From the NCBI RefSeq assembly GCF_964199755.1, contig NC_133910.1, positions 12,904,711 through 12,968,710 of the forward strand: a stretch of DNA of 64,000 nucleotides, in the 5' to 3' direction. The DNA comes from Larus michahellis (lineage: Eukaryota; Chordata; Aves; Charadriiformes; Laridae). The translations under genes were made by a program, and so were the position numbers. The notes beneath the pieces were generated by a model, which searched no databases, had not been told where the DNA came from, and saw only the letters and a program-made list of their open reading frames with translations. Shown here piece by piece: positions 22,201-59,400 of the stretch. Position 1 is the first letter of the stretch. Every line of letters starts with the position of its first letter.

Positions 22201-24919
22201 TGCTTTTAGCACTTACTGCCTTCCTGTGCTCTTTCCTGTCTTTTTCTACACCAAAGAAATTGTGTGTGTGTAAATATAGAAACAGTGATTTCATCAGAAT
22301 CCTTTTATAATTAGAGCGCTAAAATATTTTTAACAAAACCTTATTGTCTCATCTGGGAAAAAGGGTTTTTGTTATGTCTTGAGCGATAATCATGTTTAAA
22401 TGGCTGTAAATGTGATATCTGGTTTGCCCACAAATGGGCATTCTGTGCTTTCCTGGGAGCCCAGCTGGGGTTGCCTCTCTGCACCATCTGTTACTTTCTC
22501 ATGGGGCTTGATCCCACAGGATTTCTAAAGAGGTGTGCAGTCCTCTGAGGCCAGGACGTGGATTCCAAATGGCTCTCCCACGCTCCAGTTTCCCTGAAGT
22601 TCACTGGTTAGTTTATTTTAGGTTGTCCCTCCAGGGAAGGCTGTAGAAAAGTGAACTCCCTGGCACAGCATAGCTGCAGAGCTGAGAGCTGCTGCTGCGT
22701 AGCTTGTTTGGCTCCTGTGCACTGCTCCCAGCTGCTGTGAAAAGCCAGTGGCAGGGACTGTCTCCTGCCCAACGTTTGTCACTGCCGTTGTGTTAAAGGG
22801 GCTTAGACAGCCCCTTGCCCATAGTGAGTAACTAATTGGATGTGCCTCAGGTGTAGGGTTGGCTTTCATTGCTAGGATTTTTATGGGTGTGTGGGGGTTT
22901 TGAAGAGACCTGAAAGCAGGTCCCTGAAACTAAAGCTGAGTAGATAGTTCTGAAGGAATCTTTGCTTTCAGTCCCTGTGTTCAGGTAGTTTTCTAGAGCT
23001 GTTCCTCTGCACGTGGACTGCACTGTATGCCCTCAGGGCGATAGTGAAGGAACCTTCCGTCAAAGGACAGAGTAGCAGGCTGGCCAGTGCTTTTTGTGGG
23101 CTGTGTAGTAGCTGCTCATTCGCCCTGACTTTTGAGGAGTGGTACATGAGAAGCAAAGCGTAGGCTTTTGGGACTGTTCTAACTGGGGCAGCAAGAGAAG
23201 CAGTTATGCTTCTGACGCAGCTGAAATTTTCTTAGTAGCTCACCTGCCAAGATGTGGTGGATGCTGTGGCCAGGTTCTCCTTGGAAACCATGGCCTGAGG
23301 TCTAAGACTGACAGAAAAGGAGTCGTAGTTCTGGTTCAATCCTCAAGGTCTTTGCTAATTGAACCCAGCTTCACTGTGTGTTTGGGACTGTACGGAAGGG
23401 TGATGTTCCAAGGGATTTTACAAAGGCCCCAAATATAAAACCTGTATCCACTGCCTTCTTACTTCTACTGCAAAACCAGCTGGGTGATGTTGCCAGAAAA
23501 GAGCTCAAACATAGATGCTTGCAACTAGTGCTTTGTGCGCTTACTCCCCAAAGTGGTAACTCCAAGTCCAGCTTGCCTTCTCTCATCCTAAACCCCAAAC
23601 TTGCGTTTATGTTCCATTGCTCCCTCCTCTGAGATCACAGGAGCTGTCTTGAGTGTGGGGTTAGATCTCAACATGTTTCATGTTTGTGCAATTTGAAGTG
23701 TCTCATATTTATACACTTAAAATATTTTCCAAAGCATCTATTCAAGTCCATACATTAAAAATGTAAATAAAGCTGCAACAACAAAATCACTTGACCCATT
23801 GGGTTTGTTTTTATCTGAATGCAAGCTGCTTTCTGCTTCAGCGCTCTTTGTCTTGGGTGTCTCTTGTGTGTGCAGCTCCTTCTTCTCTTTGGAATTTGTT
23901 TTGGTTTTGTTCCAGTTTCTTCCATAATTTTTCTTTTTAGTTTTGGCCCTTCCATGTTGTGTTTTCCTCAGAGAACAGGCGAGAATTAGACAGTTATTTA
24001 AAAACACTACTTTCCCACTGGTTCATCCAGCTCTGTAGTCTACGGTGGTCAAATCCAGCAAGCTGCTTTTAGAAGAACTGTTAACTCAGCTTCTGCTGAA
24101 ACCGTTAGGAGCCATCGGTACTTTGTAGTCAGGCTGGGGGGCTTCCAATAGAAGACTCAGACCTTCTGTGAAGCACTTTTTTGAAAGGGCAAAGGTGCAA
24201 ATAGGTTTCTTCTTTATCATGACAGGGACAGGCCCTAAAACAATTGTGATAGCTTTTTTGCTGAACTGAAATTTAGAGCAGGATTTACATTTTTTTTCCT
24301 CACATAGGATGTGATCTAATTCCAAGTAAAATAATTATGGATGAGGTCCTTGCCTCACTCAGTATAACTCCCATCTTTGGGGTGCCAGGACTTCGGCCCA
24401 GATCTTCCCAGGGACTAGGAGCGTCTGGATTAGAACTGAGCCTCTGTTTGAATTTGTAGCAACAGTTTTGACTCTGAAATTCCTGTGATCCTCACCAGGC
24501 CCTTGAGGTTCAAGACCAGTCCTTAAGGGGTGTCTTAGGGAAGGCCAGTGTCACAAGACGTGTGATGAATTTCTGAACACAGACCTTACATCCATGAACG
24601 TCTTTTTGCCATTTTCTTAATGCTTTGCTTCTGTCTTGCTCCCCCTACCCTTCCCCTAACTCCCTTCCTCTCTTATTGCACCCGCTGTCTCTCCTCACTG
24701 GGGTTGTTTGTTCTGGAAAGCTACAGTCTGTGTGACAGCAATGATCTTCCACTGTGTGAAGCCTACTGGAGACAAGACTTTGCCACGCTCTCCCCTGAAA
24801 GCCTCTCCATGCCTCTGACAGCTGCCACAGCAGAGCAGAGCGTTGCTACCTCCCAGAGCTCGACACCATCGCACCCTCACGTGAACGGGCACGGGGCAGG
24901 CCCCACGGAGCACTCCTGA
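19248..24919 (+). CDS. MED22: MED22 (SURF5), Mediator head-module subunit, complete (4 exons, 203 aa)
   Basis: Exons: 19248-19370, 19940-20020, 20365-20573, 24721-24919 (stop TGA 24917-24919); phases agree. The N-terminal 135 residues are nearly identical to mammalian MED22: [88 protein letters not shown]. This forms the helical, coiled-coil part that pairs with MED11 in the Mediator head contacting RNA polymerase II. The last exon encodes [14 protein letters not shown] followed by a variable Ser/Thr/Pro/His tail ending AGPTEHS, against GPTEHA in human. If intron 3 is not spliced, translation ends at TAG 20581-20583, giving a 140-aa form. The gene is head-to-head with RPL7A and followed by SURF6 on the same strand. 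Confidence 0.97.
20574..24720 (+). other. MED22: MED22 intron 3 (4.1 kb)
   Basis: This is the longest intron in the surfeit part of the window. It holds one CR1 3'-end fragment (about 21,352-21,410). I see no other exon, RNA gene or recognisable repeat. The short minus-strand frame near 23,738-24,007 is Lys-rich but resembles no family I know. Confidence 0.7.
21352..21410 (+). mobile_element. CR1 LINE 3'-end fragment in MED22 intron 3
   Basis: The text reads TTGGAACTAGATGATCTTTA, then AGGTCCTTTCCAACCCAAAC, ending CATTCTGTGAT. This is the CR1 3' terminus in sense orientation, strongly 5'-truncated. Confidence 0.85.
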
Positions 24920-26065
24920 AGAGGATCCTCTCCTGCCGAACCTCTTTCTCCCAGCGGCACTGCGCTGCTGGAAGTCTTCCACCTGCTGTACTGAGCAAGC
25001 GTCTCCCGCTGTCAGGAGAAAGCACTGGAGCTGTATTTGTAGGTTTCTGCTCACTGGATGGCCACAGTGCTTTCTCCGCCCCCGGGACGTTGCCATGAGT
25101 GTTACTCTCCCTTAAGAGAACGTGATAAGTAAATACAAAGTTGATCTAACAAGTTAGAGTTAGGTTTGCTTTTACATGATTGTTACATGTAGAGTTCATT
25201 AGAAATCCAGTTTGTTTCCATGTGTATCTCAGTAAGTACACGCTGGAGCGTTGGGAGTTGAATTCCTTTGGGATAAACTTGAGACAAATGTGGGGGCAGT
25301 GATGGTGTTGGGGTTTTTACCCTGCTTCCCAAGGTTATTGACATTCTGGCTGCTTTGAAGCTCTCTCAGGATGGCATCTGACAACCTCTGTTCTACTTAA
25401 TTAGAGTAAGAATCTTGTAGTATTTGTTACACAGCAGTCTTCACTGTCAGAGTGCTTCACAAACTTGAACGTTTACTCGCAGTCGTTTGGGAGGAGGCTC
25501 TTAGGAGACCCTTATGGATGAGTGGTATTTTCCTGTTTGAGGAGAAAAGGGCAAACTGAGGAATCGGACTGAGGTATTGGTGCCGCTTGCCGAAGGCTGC
25601 AGAGAGAAGCAGCGACACCTTTTAGTCTGGTTCCCTTTCCAGTGTTAACACAGCCTGTGCTAACGTGAAGCCAGCATTGATGTTGGCTAATAGTTTTGTC
25701 TAACAATCTCGAGGTGACTGGGGTGTACGGAGCAGTGAGGGACGCTCAGTTACTCTCAGTTCCCTTCCCGAGAAATGTATTTGGTGCTTTGTCTGCAGCT
25801 GTTGGCAGCTTGGTGCGGCTCCGGCCCTTCTCCTGCGTGGTGGGTCTGTGTGGCGGCTCCAGGGGTTCTGCCTCGCCCCAACCCGAGCAGGGAGCAGGGT
25901 CCGGGCAGCTTGCTGTCGGCATCGCGGGCAAGCCGAGCTCCCCCAGCCTCCTGCTGTAATGTCTCGCTTCTTCAGATGTGAATTTCGGTGTAATTTTTTG
26001 TTTTATTTTTCTTCCATTCCATTTATTTTTTTGTAATTAGGTGGTTTAATAAAACTAACTCGTTT
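24920..26065 (+). other. MED22: MED22 3' untranslated region with distal poly(A) signal
   Basis: About 1.1 kb without coding potential ends at AATAAA (26048-26053) after a T-rich stretch. The SURF6 promoter follows directly. Confidence 0.7.
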
Positions 26066-26349
26066 GTATAATTTTTAAAGCGTGTGTTTTCAGCCGCGAG
26101 GTTTTGTGAAAATACGACAATATTGAGCGTGCGCTAGGCCGAGTGTCCCCCCACGGGTTTTAAAGACACCCCCGCTCCTTGGCTGCCGCCCTCCCGGTGC
26201 CCCGGACACCACCGTTACCGGTAGTTCAACCGGCCGTGTTGGCGGCTGCGGGCCGGCAGGCGGAACCGGGGCGGGTCTCTCTCCTCCGGCCCCCTCATCG
26301 CCCGTAAGGGCTTCTGGCCTCCAGACCCGAGCTTCGCGGGGCGGGGGAA

Positions 26350-26503
26350 CTACCGCAGGGCTGCCTGCCGGGGCATGGCGGCGGCGGCGGATGGCGTCAC
26401 TTCCTGCCCGGCGCGCTGAGGCCACTTCCTGTCGGCACTCCATGCCGGTGCCGGGCCGGGGCTCCGCGGCCTGCCGGCGCTGAGGGAGCCGGGCCCGCCG
26501 AGG
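26350..26503 (+). promoter_or_regulatory. SURF6: SURF6 CpG-island promoter
   Basis: GC-rich, TATA-less sequence with two ETS-type sites (CACTTCCTG at 26398-26406 and again within 26422-26432) and a YY1-like CATGGCGGCGG (about 26374-26384), typical of ribosome-biogenesis genes. The ATG context GAGGATGG is acceptable. The long minus-strand frame through here (26,821 to 26,090) is a CpG-island artefact. Confidence 0.65.
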
Positions 26504-29341
26504 ATGGCCAGCCTGGCCGCCCAGGACTCCTACCTGCAGGCCTTGGCGAGGAAGGTCGGCGTGCAGCACTCCCCGGAGTCGCGGAAGAGGAAATTTGGTA
26601 ATGGAGATGCGGAGTTTCGGCTTCTGTCTCTCCCGGTGCGTGGGGGTGTGGGCTGGGGACAGGCCTACCGCGGGGTGCTTGGCCTGGAGCAATGCGATGT
26701 GCCGCTTTTTAAGAAAAAATAATTTCTTCTGAAATGCGGGGCTTCTGAGCACTTCTGTACACGTGGTGATTGGACGTGGGAGAACTGTGGAATTTCTGAA
26801 GACTGAGATGTGGCGTTGCAATGCTGGAACTTAAGCCTTCAGTGGTAACTGAGTGTTGTGAAGTGGGGATGTAGTGTTGTCCTGTTTTGTCATAGAATAG
26901 AATCACCTAGGTTGAAAGGGACCTTTGAGATCCTTGAGTCCAACTATCAACCTAACACTGACAAAACCACCGCTAAACCACATCTCTCAGTGCCACGTCT
27001 ACCTGTGTCTTAAACTCCTCCAGGGATGGTGATTCAACCACTTCCCTGGGCAGCCTGTTCCAATGTTTAATAACCCTTTTGGCGAAGAAACTTTTCCTAA
27101 TATCCAATCTAAACGTCCCCTGGTGCAACTTGAGGCCATTTCTTGTCCAATTGCTTGTTACCTGGGAGAAGGGACTGACCCCCCCACCTCACTACAACCT
27201 CCTTTCAGGGAGTTGTAGAGAGAGTTGTTTGTGTAATTTGTCTTTTGTCTTCTAGTGTCTAAACCAGGCCAGTCTGAGGATGCCGGTGGGCCACCCAAGA
27301 AAAAGAAGAGGAAGAAACCCAGGAAGCAAGCTGAGAAGATAAATGCTTCTTCAGTCAAACAGGTGGTCTCTAACACCAATAAACCTACTCCAGGACAGAA
27401 AGCAGCGCCTCAAGCCAGCAAATCATCTCCACAGGGTGTTGCACAGAGCAGCAATGAGAGTTTGGTTACAGGTAAGAATACCAGTGTTGCCGTGGTCTGG
27501 TTAAAGCGCCCTGAGCTGAGGTGGCTGCTCTTCACTTTCTTCACATGTGTATAGTCTGGAAAACCTTTAAGAAGTCCAACTGCATTGAAAATATCTTTGC
27601 TTATTCTGTGTGCCCTAAAAGCTTTTTCATATGTACATACATTTGTAACGCCACCACTGGGTGGCTCTCTGGAAATAGCACTTAGCCTGAATCACAGACT
27701 TTATCACATCACTGAATCACATCACTTTATCTGGGTAACTTCTGGGAATTGTTGTGTGGATGCAATCTCTGTCATGCCAGGCCGGCTTTCCATTGTGAAT
27801 CTGAAAAGCCTGATCACAAAGAAGAGATGTCCTTGTCGTCCCACAAGCTTGGTACTTGTCTTCAGGCTTGTTAGGCAGCCACAGGGCGTGCCAGGCTACT
27901 CTGGCTGGCAGTGTTGAATGATAATATGGATAGAAAAGGGGGAATTTTAAAGAAACCAATGAAATAGAAACTCTTGGTTTCTTTAGAATGGCTCTTCTAT
28001 TCACAGCATCTAAAGAGTTCTCAGAGCTTTTTCTGTAGCCGTAGAAAGTTCTGTTTACCTAGTGCTCTCTTTTCAGTGTCTTTATTTTCTTCTTCTTGTT
28101 TTCAGGGAACAAAAGTGAGCTGGGTTCCCCTTCTTTTTCTGCAATTAATCTCTTGCGTCAGAGACTACATGAGAAGATTAAAAAAGCATCTGGACAAGTA
28201 CGAGAACTCCTAATGCTTACCGTGTGTGTTTATGCAATATAAGTTCTCCCTAGCCTCCCAGGGGATGTGAGGACACGACTATGATCTGACAAGGCTCAGG
28301 GTCTGAGCTAATTCCACCTCCTAAGGAAGTGTCTGTAGGTATTGCTGGGAGACCTGTGTATGTTCGGTGGTCTGGAAAAATGTGTGAGAAGAGGTAGGGC
28401 TTGGCCTGGAGGAGAGCGTGGCTCTGGGGGGGCGTAGGAAAGAGAATAGCACTAAGAGCCTGGAAGAGAACATAGGTGCGGGGTGTTGAGAGAGAGGAAA
28501 GGGTTTGAAATGCCTTTGCTGTGTTTAGTATCTCTAAAAACTGAGCCTGTGGCTTCTTAAGTAGTGTGTTTCCTAGGAGAAGTTTCAAATCAGGAACTTG
28601 AGGACATCCCACTTTTAATTCTGCTTTATCCCTTTAAGGCTCCTGACTCATGTCCCCCCTCCTTTTTAGGATGATGCCAAAGAATTGTCGCCTGCAGTCC
28701 TAGAGAAGAGGCAGCGAAGGAAGTATGAGAGAGAGAGAAAGAAGCGCCGAAGGAAGGAGTTGAAGATGAAGGTGAAAATGGAGAAGAAAGAAACTGAGGA
28801 GGTACCAGTAGAGCCAGAAAGCAAAAAGGAGCAGAGCACAGCTGAGGTTGTCTTTAACAGGGTTGAAGTCCATGAAGAGAATGAGTTAAACAAGATCCAG
28901 AAGAAGAAAGAGAAGAGGAAAGCGGTGAAAGGCAATATCACTCCCCTGACGGGCAAAAACTACAAGCAGCTGCTGAGCAGGCTGGAGACCAGGAAGAATA
29001 AGCTGGAGGAGCTCAAGGATAAGGACCAGAAGAAAGCCGAGGAGCTGGAGAACAAGATGAAATGGACAAATGTTCTCTATAAGGCAGAAGGTGTGAAGAT
29101 TCGTGATGATGAGGAGCGTCTGAAAGAAGCTCTGAAGCGTAAGGAGAAGCGTAAAGCTCAACGCCAAAGGCAGTGGGAGAAGCGTACAGAAAGAGTGGTG
29201 GAAAAGATGCAACAGCGTCAGGAAAAGCGTCGCAAGAACATTCAGAAGAAGAAGAAGGACAGGATAGAGAAGAAGAAAGCCAGGGCCCGGAAGAAAGGCC
29301 GGGTTCTGCCAGAGGACTTGAAAAAAGCTGGTTTAAAGTGA
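26504..29341 (+). CDS. SURF6: SURF6, nucleolar ribosome-biogenesis protein, complete (4 exons, 357 aa)
   Basis: Exons: 26504-26597, 27256-27471, 28106-28197, 28670-29341 (stop TGA 29339-29341), total 1,074 nt with matching phases; the human protein has 361 aa. SURF6 is the homologue of yeast Rrp14, a nucleolar RNA-binding protein needed for pre-rRNA processing. The sequence shows the N-terminal [18 protein letters not shown], a basic cluster [12 protein letters not shown] (exon 2), the conserved [10 protein letters not shown], and [20 protein letters not shown] opening the Lys/Arg/Glu-rich C-terminal domain (about residues 135-345). Conserved motifs there are [35 protein letters not shown] and [12 protein letters not shown], and it ends [17 protein letters not shown]1 copy ends about 35 bp before exon 2. 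It lies downstream of MED22 in the same orientation, as in mammals. Confidence 0.97.
26888..27222 (-). mobile_element. CR1 LINE fragment in SURF6 intron 1
   Basis: Forward sequence AGAATAGAATCACCTAGGTT starts the reversed CR1 3' end. It continues through the recognisable CCTCCAGGGATGGTGATTCA, TTCCCTGGGCAGCCTGTTCC and ACAACCTCCTTTCAGGGAGT segments. It is about 330 bp, 5'-truncated and moderately diverged. Confidence 0.92.
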
Positions 29342-29570
29342 AAGCAACACAGCTGGTCCCTGCGGGTTCTGCCTGGGGGGGATCCGTGGGGAGCTGTGGG
29401 AGCATCTGGGCTAGTGCTGCCGGGGCGGAGGCAGCACCTGAGGAAGCCCACCTGCGGGGCAGTAACTGCTGCGGCCTCCCAACTTATAACAACAAAAAGC
29501 CTGCTGTATGTTTGTTAATTAAATTTCCCATCCCAAAGAAAAACCTTCTGGTTGATTTATTGTAATAATT
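29342..29570 (+). other. SURF6: SURF6 3' untranslated region
   Basis: Short noncoding stretch between the SURF6 stop and a CR1 copy. The only candidate signal is ATTAAA near 29518-29523, so the exact end is uncertain. Confidence 0.5.
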
Positions 29571-29577
29571 ATTATTT

Positions 29578-30100
29578 TATAGAATCACAGAATGGTTTGG
29601 GTGGGAAGGGACCTTAAAGAGCATCTAGTTGCAACCCCCTGCCCTGGGCAGGGACACCTCCCACCAGCCCAGGTTGCTCCAAGCCCCGTCCAACCTGGCC
29701 TTGAACCCCTCCAGGGATGGGGCAGCCACAGCTTCTCTGGGCACCCTGGGCCAGGGGCTCACCGCCCTCATTGTGATACATTTCTTCCTTAGATCTAGCC
29801 TGAATCTCCCCTCTTTTTGTTTAGAACCATTACCACTCGTCCTAGCATTACGCTCCCTGATCCAGAGTCCTTCCCCAGCTTTCCTGGAGCCCCTTTAGGG
29901 ACTGGAAGGTCTCCCCGGAGCCTTCTCTTCTCCAGGCTGAACCCACAGCAGAGGGGCTCCAGCCCTCCCAGCATCTCTGGGGCCTCCCCTGGCCCCGCTC
30001 CAACAGCTCCGTGTCCCTCTGCTGTTGGTGCCCCGGGGCTGGAGGCAGCGCTGCAGGGGGCGCTCCCCAGAGGGGCGCAATCCCCGCCGTTGCGCTGCAA
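29578..30100 (-). mobile_element. CR1 LINE copy between SURF6 and CCDC180
   Basis: Forward AGAATCACAGAATGGTTTGG begins the reversed CR1 3' end. Later segments GCCCTGGGCAGGGACACCTC, CTTCTCTTCTCCAGGCTGAA and GCTCCAACAGCTCCGTGTCC follow the CR1 order. It is about 520 bp, younger-looking than the others, and reaches the edge of the CCDC180 promoter. Open frames across it are not genes. Confidence 0.93.
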
Positions 30101-30111
30101 AGGCTGCAGCC

Positions 30112-30137
30112 GGGGGGGGGGGGGGGGGGGGGGGGGG
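30112..30137 (+). repeat. Run of 26 consecutive G
   Basis: An uninterrupted G homopolymer lies between the CR1 copy and the CCDC180 promoter. Its true length may vary or be mis-called. Confidence 0.9.
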
Positions 30138-30472
30138 CGTGGCGCACCTAGGCCCCGCCCCCCCGCGCTGCCATGGCGACGTCACACCCCCTCGTCGGTT
30201 GCTGCGCGGCGGGCGCGCGGCTGAGGTGAGCGCGGCCCGGGCCCACCTCGGCTGCCCTGAGGGGACGCGGGGGCGCCGGTAAATCGTCACGTACCTATTT
30301 TTTAAATTACCCGAACGCTTCGCCTGCGGTAGCGTTAGCGGAGAGTGGGAGCCACGCGGTAGGCGCGCAGTGTCGCCCTCCGGGAGGAGAACTTTGCCGA
30401 ACTGAAACGTTTCGTCTCCCCTTGGCCCCCGGCTCGTAAACTGCAGTTCTGCTGGGACCGGGCCTGGGCGGC
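30138..30472 (+). promoter_or_regulatory. CCDC180: CCDC180 promoter and 5' leader with RFX X-box
   Basis: CpG-rich, TATA-less. GCTGCCATGGCGAC at 30167-30180 matches the RFX X-box GTTGCCATGGCAAC at 12 of 14 positions and keeps its palindrome core. A CRE-like GACGTCAC overlaps at 30178-30185. A donor-like GAG|GTGAGC at 30225 and an acceptor-like CTGCAG at 30446 could bound a 5'-leader intron (inference). Confidence 0.7.
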
Positions 30473-56299
<25,827 letters not shown>

Positions 56300-56490
56300 G
56301 CTCAATCAACAATCAAATCTTGCTGATGTCCTTCTGATCATTGTTGGTGTAAACTGACAAGTTTGTACTAATGTCAGTGATTTAGTCCAACAGGATTGTC
56401 TATTTTTTGTTTTTTAAATTTCTGTTGCACTGAACAAGTGCAATGGTGAAAGGAGCTATTTTTTGCCTCCTGAAATAAAAAATCTGATGA
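56300..56490 (+). other. CCDC180: CCDC180 3' untranslated region with poly(A) signal
   Basis: A short 3' UTR ends at AATAAA 56474-56479, followed by a TG-rich stretch (GATGAATGTGCTGTAAATG). Confidence 0.75.
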
Positions 56491-59400
56491 ATGTGCTGTA
56501 AATGAAATGTAAACTCTGTGCAGTGCTTCCTAGTTGGATCTCAGCCAGAGTAAAATTAACTCATTATGGTTCTGGCTGGAATAGGAGAATCTGGAAAGCT
56601 GGAAGCCCAAGCAGTGGATTTGTACGGAAGTTCACGTTCTAGAGTCGGGCATGATTGAGTGTGCCTGTGTCGTGGCACAGTTATAACGGTTAAATGCAGC
56701 CTGTTTAATAATGGAGTCCAGCAAGGAAACTTTTTCTTCAGTGCAGATGAAGCCCTTCCCACGGATATCCTCTCTTTCTTCACATTGTGAACAACACTGT
56801 ACTCGCAGCTCACTACTTCAGTTTTAGAAATATGAAAAACAGGTTTAGAAATCCAAAATAGTTGATCTGCAAAGAATATTTTCCACAGAATGGTCTACAA
56901 GTGAGGTATTTATCTGCAATCCAGAATGCTTTCCAAGGCAGGGCTTGAAAATAAAGTACTGCTTTGTTCTGGGAGGTCAAGCGAGTTCATTTGGGAGTAA
57001 TATAGTTACTTTCAACCATTTGCTTTTAAAAAACTCTCTGAACAAATTCAAGGAACCTGATAACTATTAAAACTGCTTTAGCTGTTTTTCCGTTTGTTAG
57101 GAGATTCTGTCACTAACTGCAACCACATCTATTTCATTTTTGTTTGCATTTGTTGTGAGCCCTAGAGTTGTAAATCAGTTGAGGACAAATACGGTAAAAG
57201 TCAAAGAGATAGTTTTAGATGCAAGGAGATGTTCCAGACTCATCTGGCTCCAGTGTTCTTGCAGATTTGTAACAGAGAGATTGAAGCAAGGGGGGAATGC
57301 ATCAGCTGTGCTCCTAATGATGCAATATTTCAAAATATGTGTATTACTTTTCCTGAGGGATTAGATGTTTACTCTGTAAAGACACATGGAAGAACACTAT
57401 GCCTATTAAAATAGCTGAAACTGCACTAAAATAATCAGAACGCCCATGTTTTCTTTTTTTTTGTGTTAACTGTACTATTAAATTTGAGGATAACTTTTAT
57501 TCTCCTTTCTTCTATCTGTTCCTTATCCTCTGTCCTTCCCCATCACCCAAGTGCTATGCTCTCTCTCTCAGTACGCCATGGCGATAAGCGCATGAGGATG
57601 GTCAGGTGCAGGAAATGAGAATCCCCAGGAGACTATCTGCAAAGTGGTACTGTCTTATGTTTTCATTTATGCTTTGGGAGAAAATTTTCAGAGGATGTTT
57701 ATGAAATTGAAGAGTGGTATCAAGCTGGGAGGGGCTCAAGCACCACAGAAAATAGAATTCAGTCAAAGCTTGATGTTTTAGAAAAACAAATACCCTGAAA
57801 ATGGAGTACGGTTCCATAAAGTCAAGTACAAGGTTTTATATGTCATAGACCTGGCTAGGAGAGGTTCCGTAGGAAAGATGTGTGGATTACATTTGGCCAC
57901 CAACTGAATGTCATCACCGTGCTGTGTTCTTGCAAAGTAGGCAAGTGTCATACGGGAATGTATGAACTGTCACGGCACTTCAGTTTTGTGGGGTAATCCT
58001 GCTTTACTCAATACTGCTGAGGGCTCAGCAGAAGTACTTGGTTTGGGTTTGGCACCACATTTCATGAGAATGGACTGATTAGAGATCAAACAACTGACAG
58101 AAATAATCAATCACGTGTCTTGAAGTTAACAATCTATAAAGAAAAATTGAAGGAGTTGTGGTGGTTGAGCTCACAGAATCGAATAGGGAAGGAAACATCA
58201 TAAAACTTCAGGTGCGTAAAGGGAACCTCCAGGTGCATGAACACTGCCATGAAAAGGCACAGACCTAAACTGCAGCGAGTGAGATCCTGGTTGGAAATGA
58301 GGAAGCCTCGTGATGTGAAGGACAGTAAAGCATTGGCATAGGTTGCCTACCCACCCTATCTCTAGCCATCTCTCAAAGAACGATTGAAAAGCAACTGTTT
58401 GAACCCCCCTCTGCACACTTGTCCATTTTGCGTTTGCCAAAGGCATCAAGCACAAGGTCAGATATGTGGCACTGGAAAATCCTGGCCTTGGTGTCACAGC
58501 TCTTATTACAGAATTAGCACAGGAATTAGATAAAACTAGTGAAAGCATAGGATAACAGCTGGAGGGGAAAAGCTGGTTGCAAATCCTTCTACATTTGTGG
58601 ATCTGCAGCATTTTTAGGCAAGAATCCAGAACTGCTCAGCATGAATCCATGAAGGCTTTAAATGGTAGAAGGCCTTGAGATCATTTTTTTTAAGTTTTTT
58701 TCTGTCTTTTTTTTTTTTAAAAGTGGGGTTTTGTGGTGCTTCTTGGTGAAAGCTGATTAGATTGGTTGACAGGAAAGTGAGGAAGAAGCACCAGAGCAGA
58801 TTTCTATATGGCATGATAAAGCAAATTAAAGAACATGTTGCTACATGTGTTTTAATAACCAAAGAAATTGAAGTGGGAAAATCACCACTGACTTTTCAGA
58901 TCCATTGTCACTGTTGTGTGCCTTACCAAGGGCTAGGGCAGAAAAGATCTCTGTGATGCTTACTTCGGCCTCCCCTAAAGAAGCACCCTGTACCGGTTCC
59001 TCCCACCAACATCAGTGCTACTGACTGTCTATAAATAGGACTTTGACAAACAGCCTTACTTTTTTTTTCCCCCAGGCTCCAGTCACATGCTAGAAAGTGC
59101 TTTCCTCTAACTCGAGACTGCATTACAGTCCCCACAGCAGCAGCCTGGAAGGGCCTGCTTTGCAGAAGAGCCCTTTACGTGGACACAGAGGATGCTGCGG
59201 AGACGGAAGTGAGCTTGCACACGAGAGACTCATCTGCAGCACCACAGCCCTGTGTTCACTAAAGGTAATAATGAACGTAGCCTGTAACAATGTGCTTGTA
59301 ACAAGCCCCTTTGGAGGCCACATGCAAAGGCTTTGTGCGTTTGTCACAGGGCCCGTGGTTCATGCTCTGGGAACCTTTACTTCTCTGTGAACAGAAAAGG

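Noticed and set aside
23738-24007. 89-aa Lys-rich minus-strand open frame in MED22 intron 3
   Set aside because: No recognisable domain, promoter or splice structure; probably chance.
26090-26821. 243-aa minus-strand open frame upstream of SURF6
   Set aside because: Lies across the SURF6 promoter and exon 1 in antisense; long only because of high GC content.
28685-29565. Overlapping frames on both strands in SURF6 exon 4 (e.g. 108-130 aa)
   Set aside because: Shadows of the Lys/Glu-rich SURF6 coding exon.
56525-56815. Segment with faint similarity to LTR-type sequence after CCDC180
   Set aside because: Only a few short matches, no TG...CA boundaries and no continuous order of known parts.
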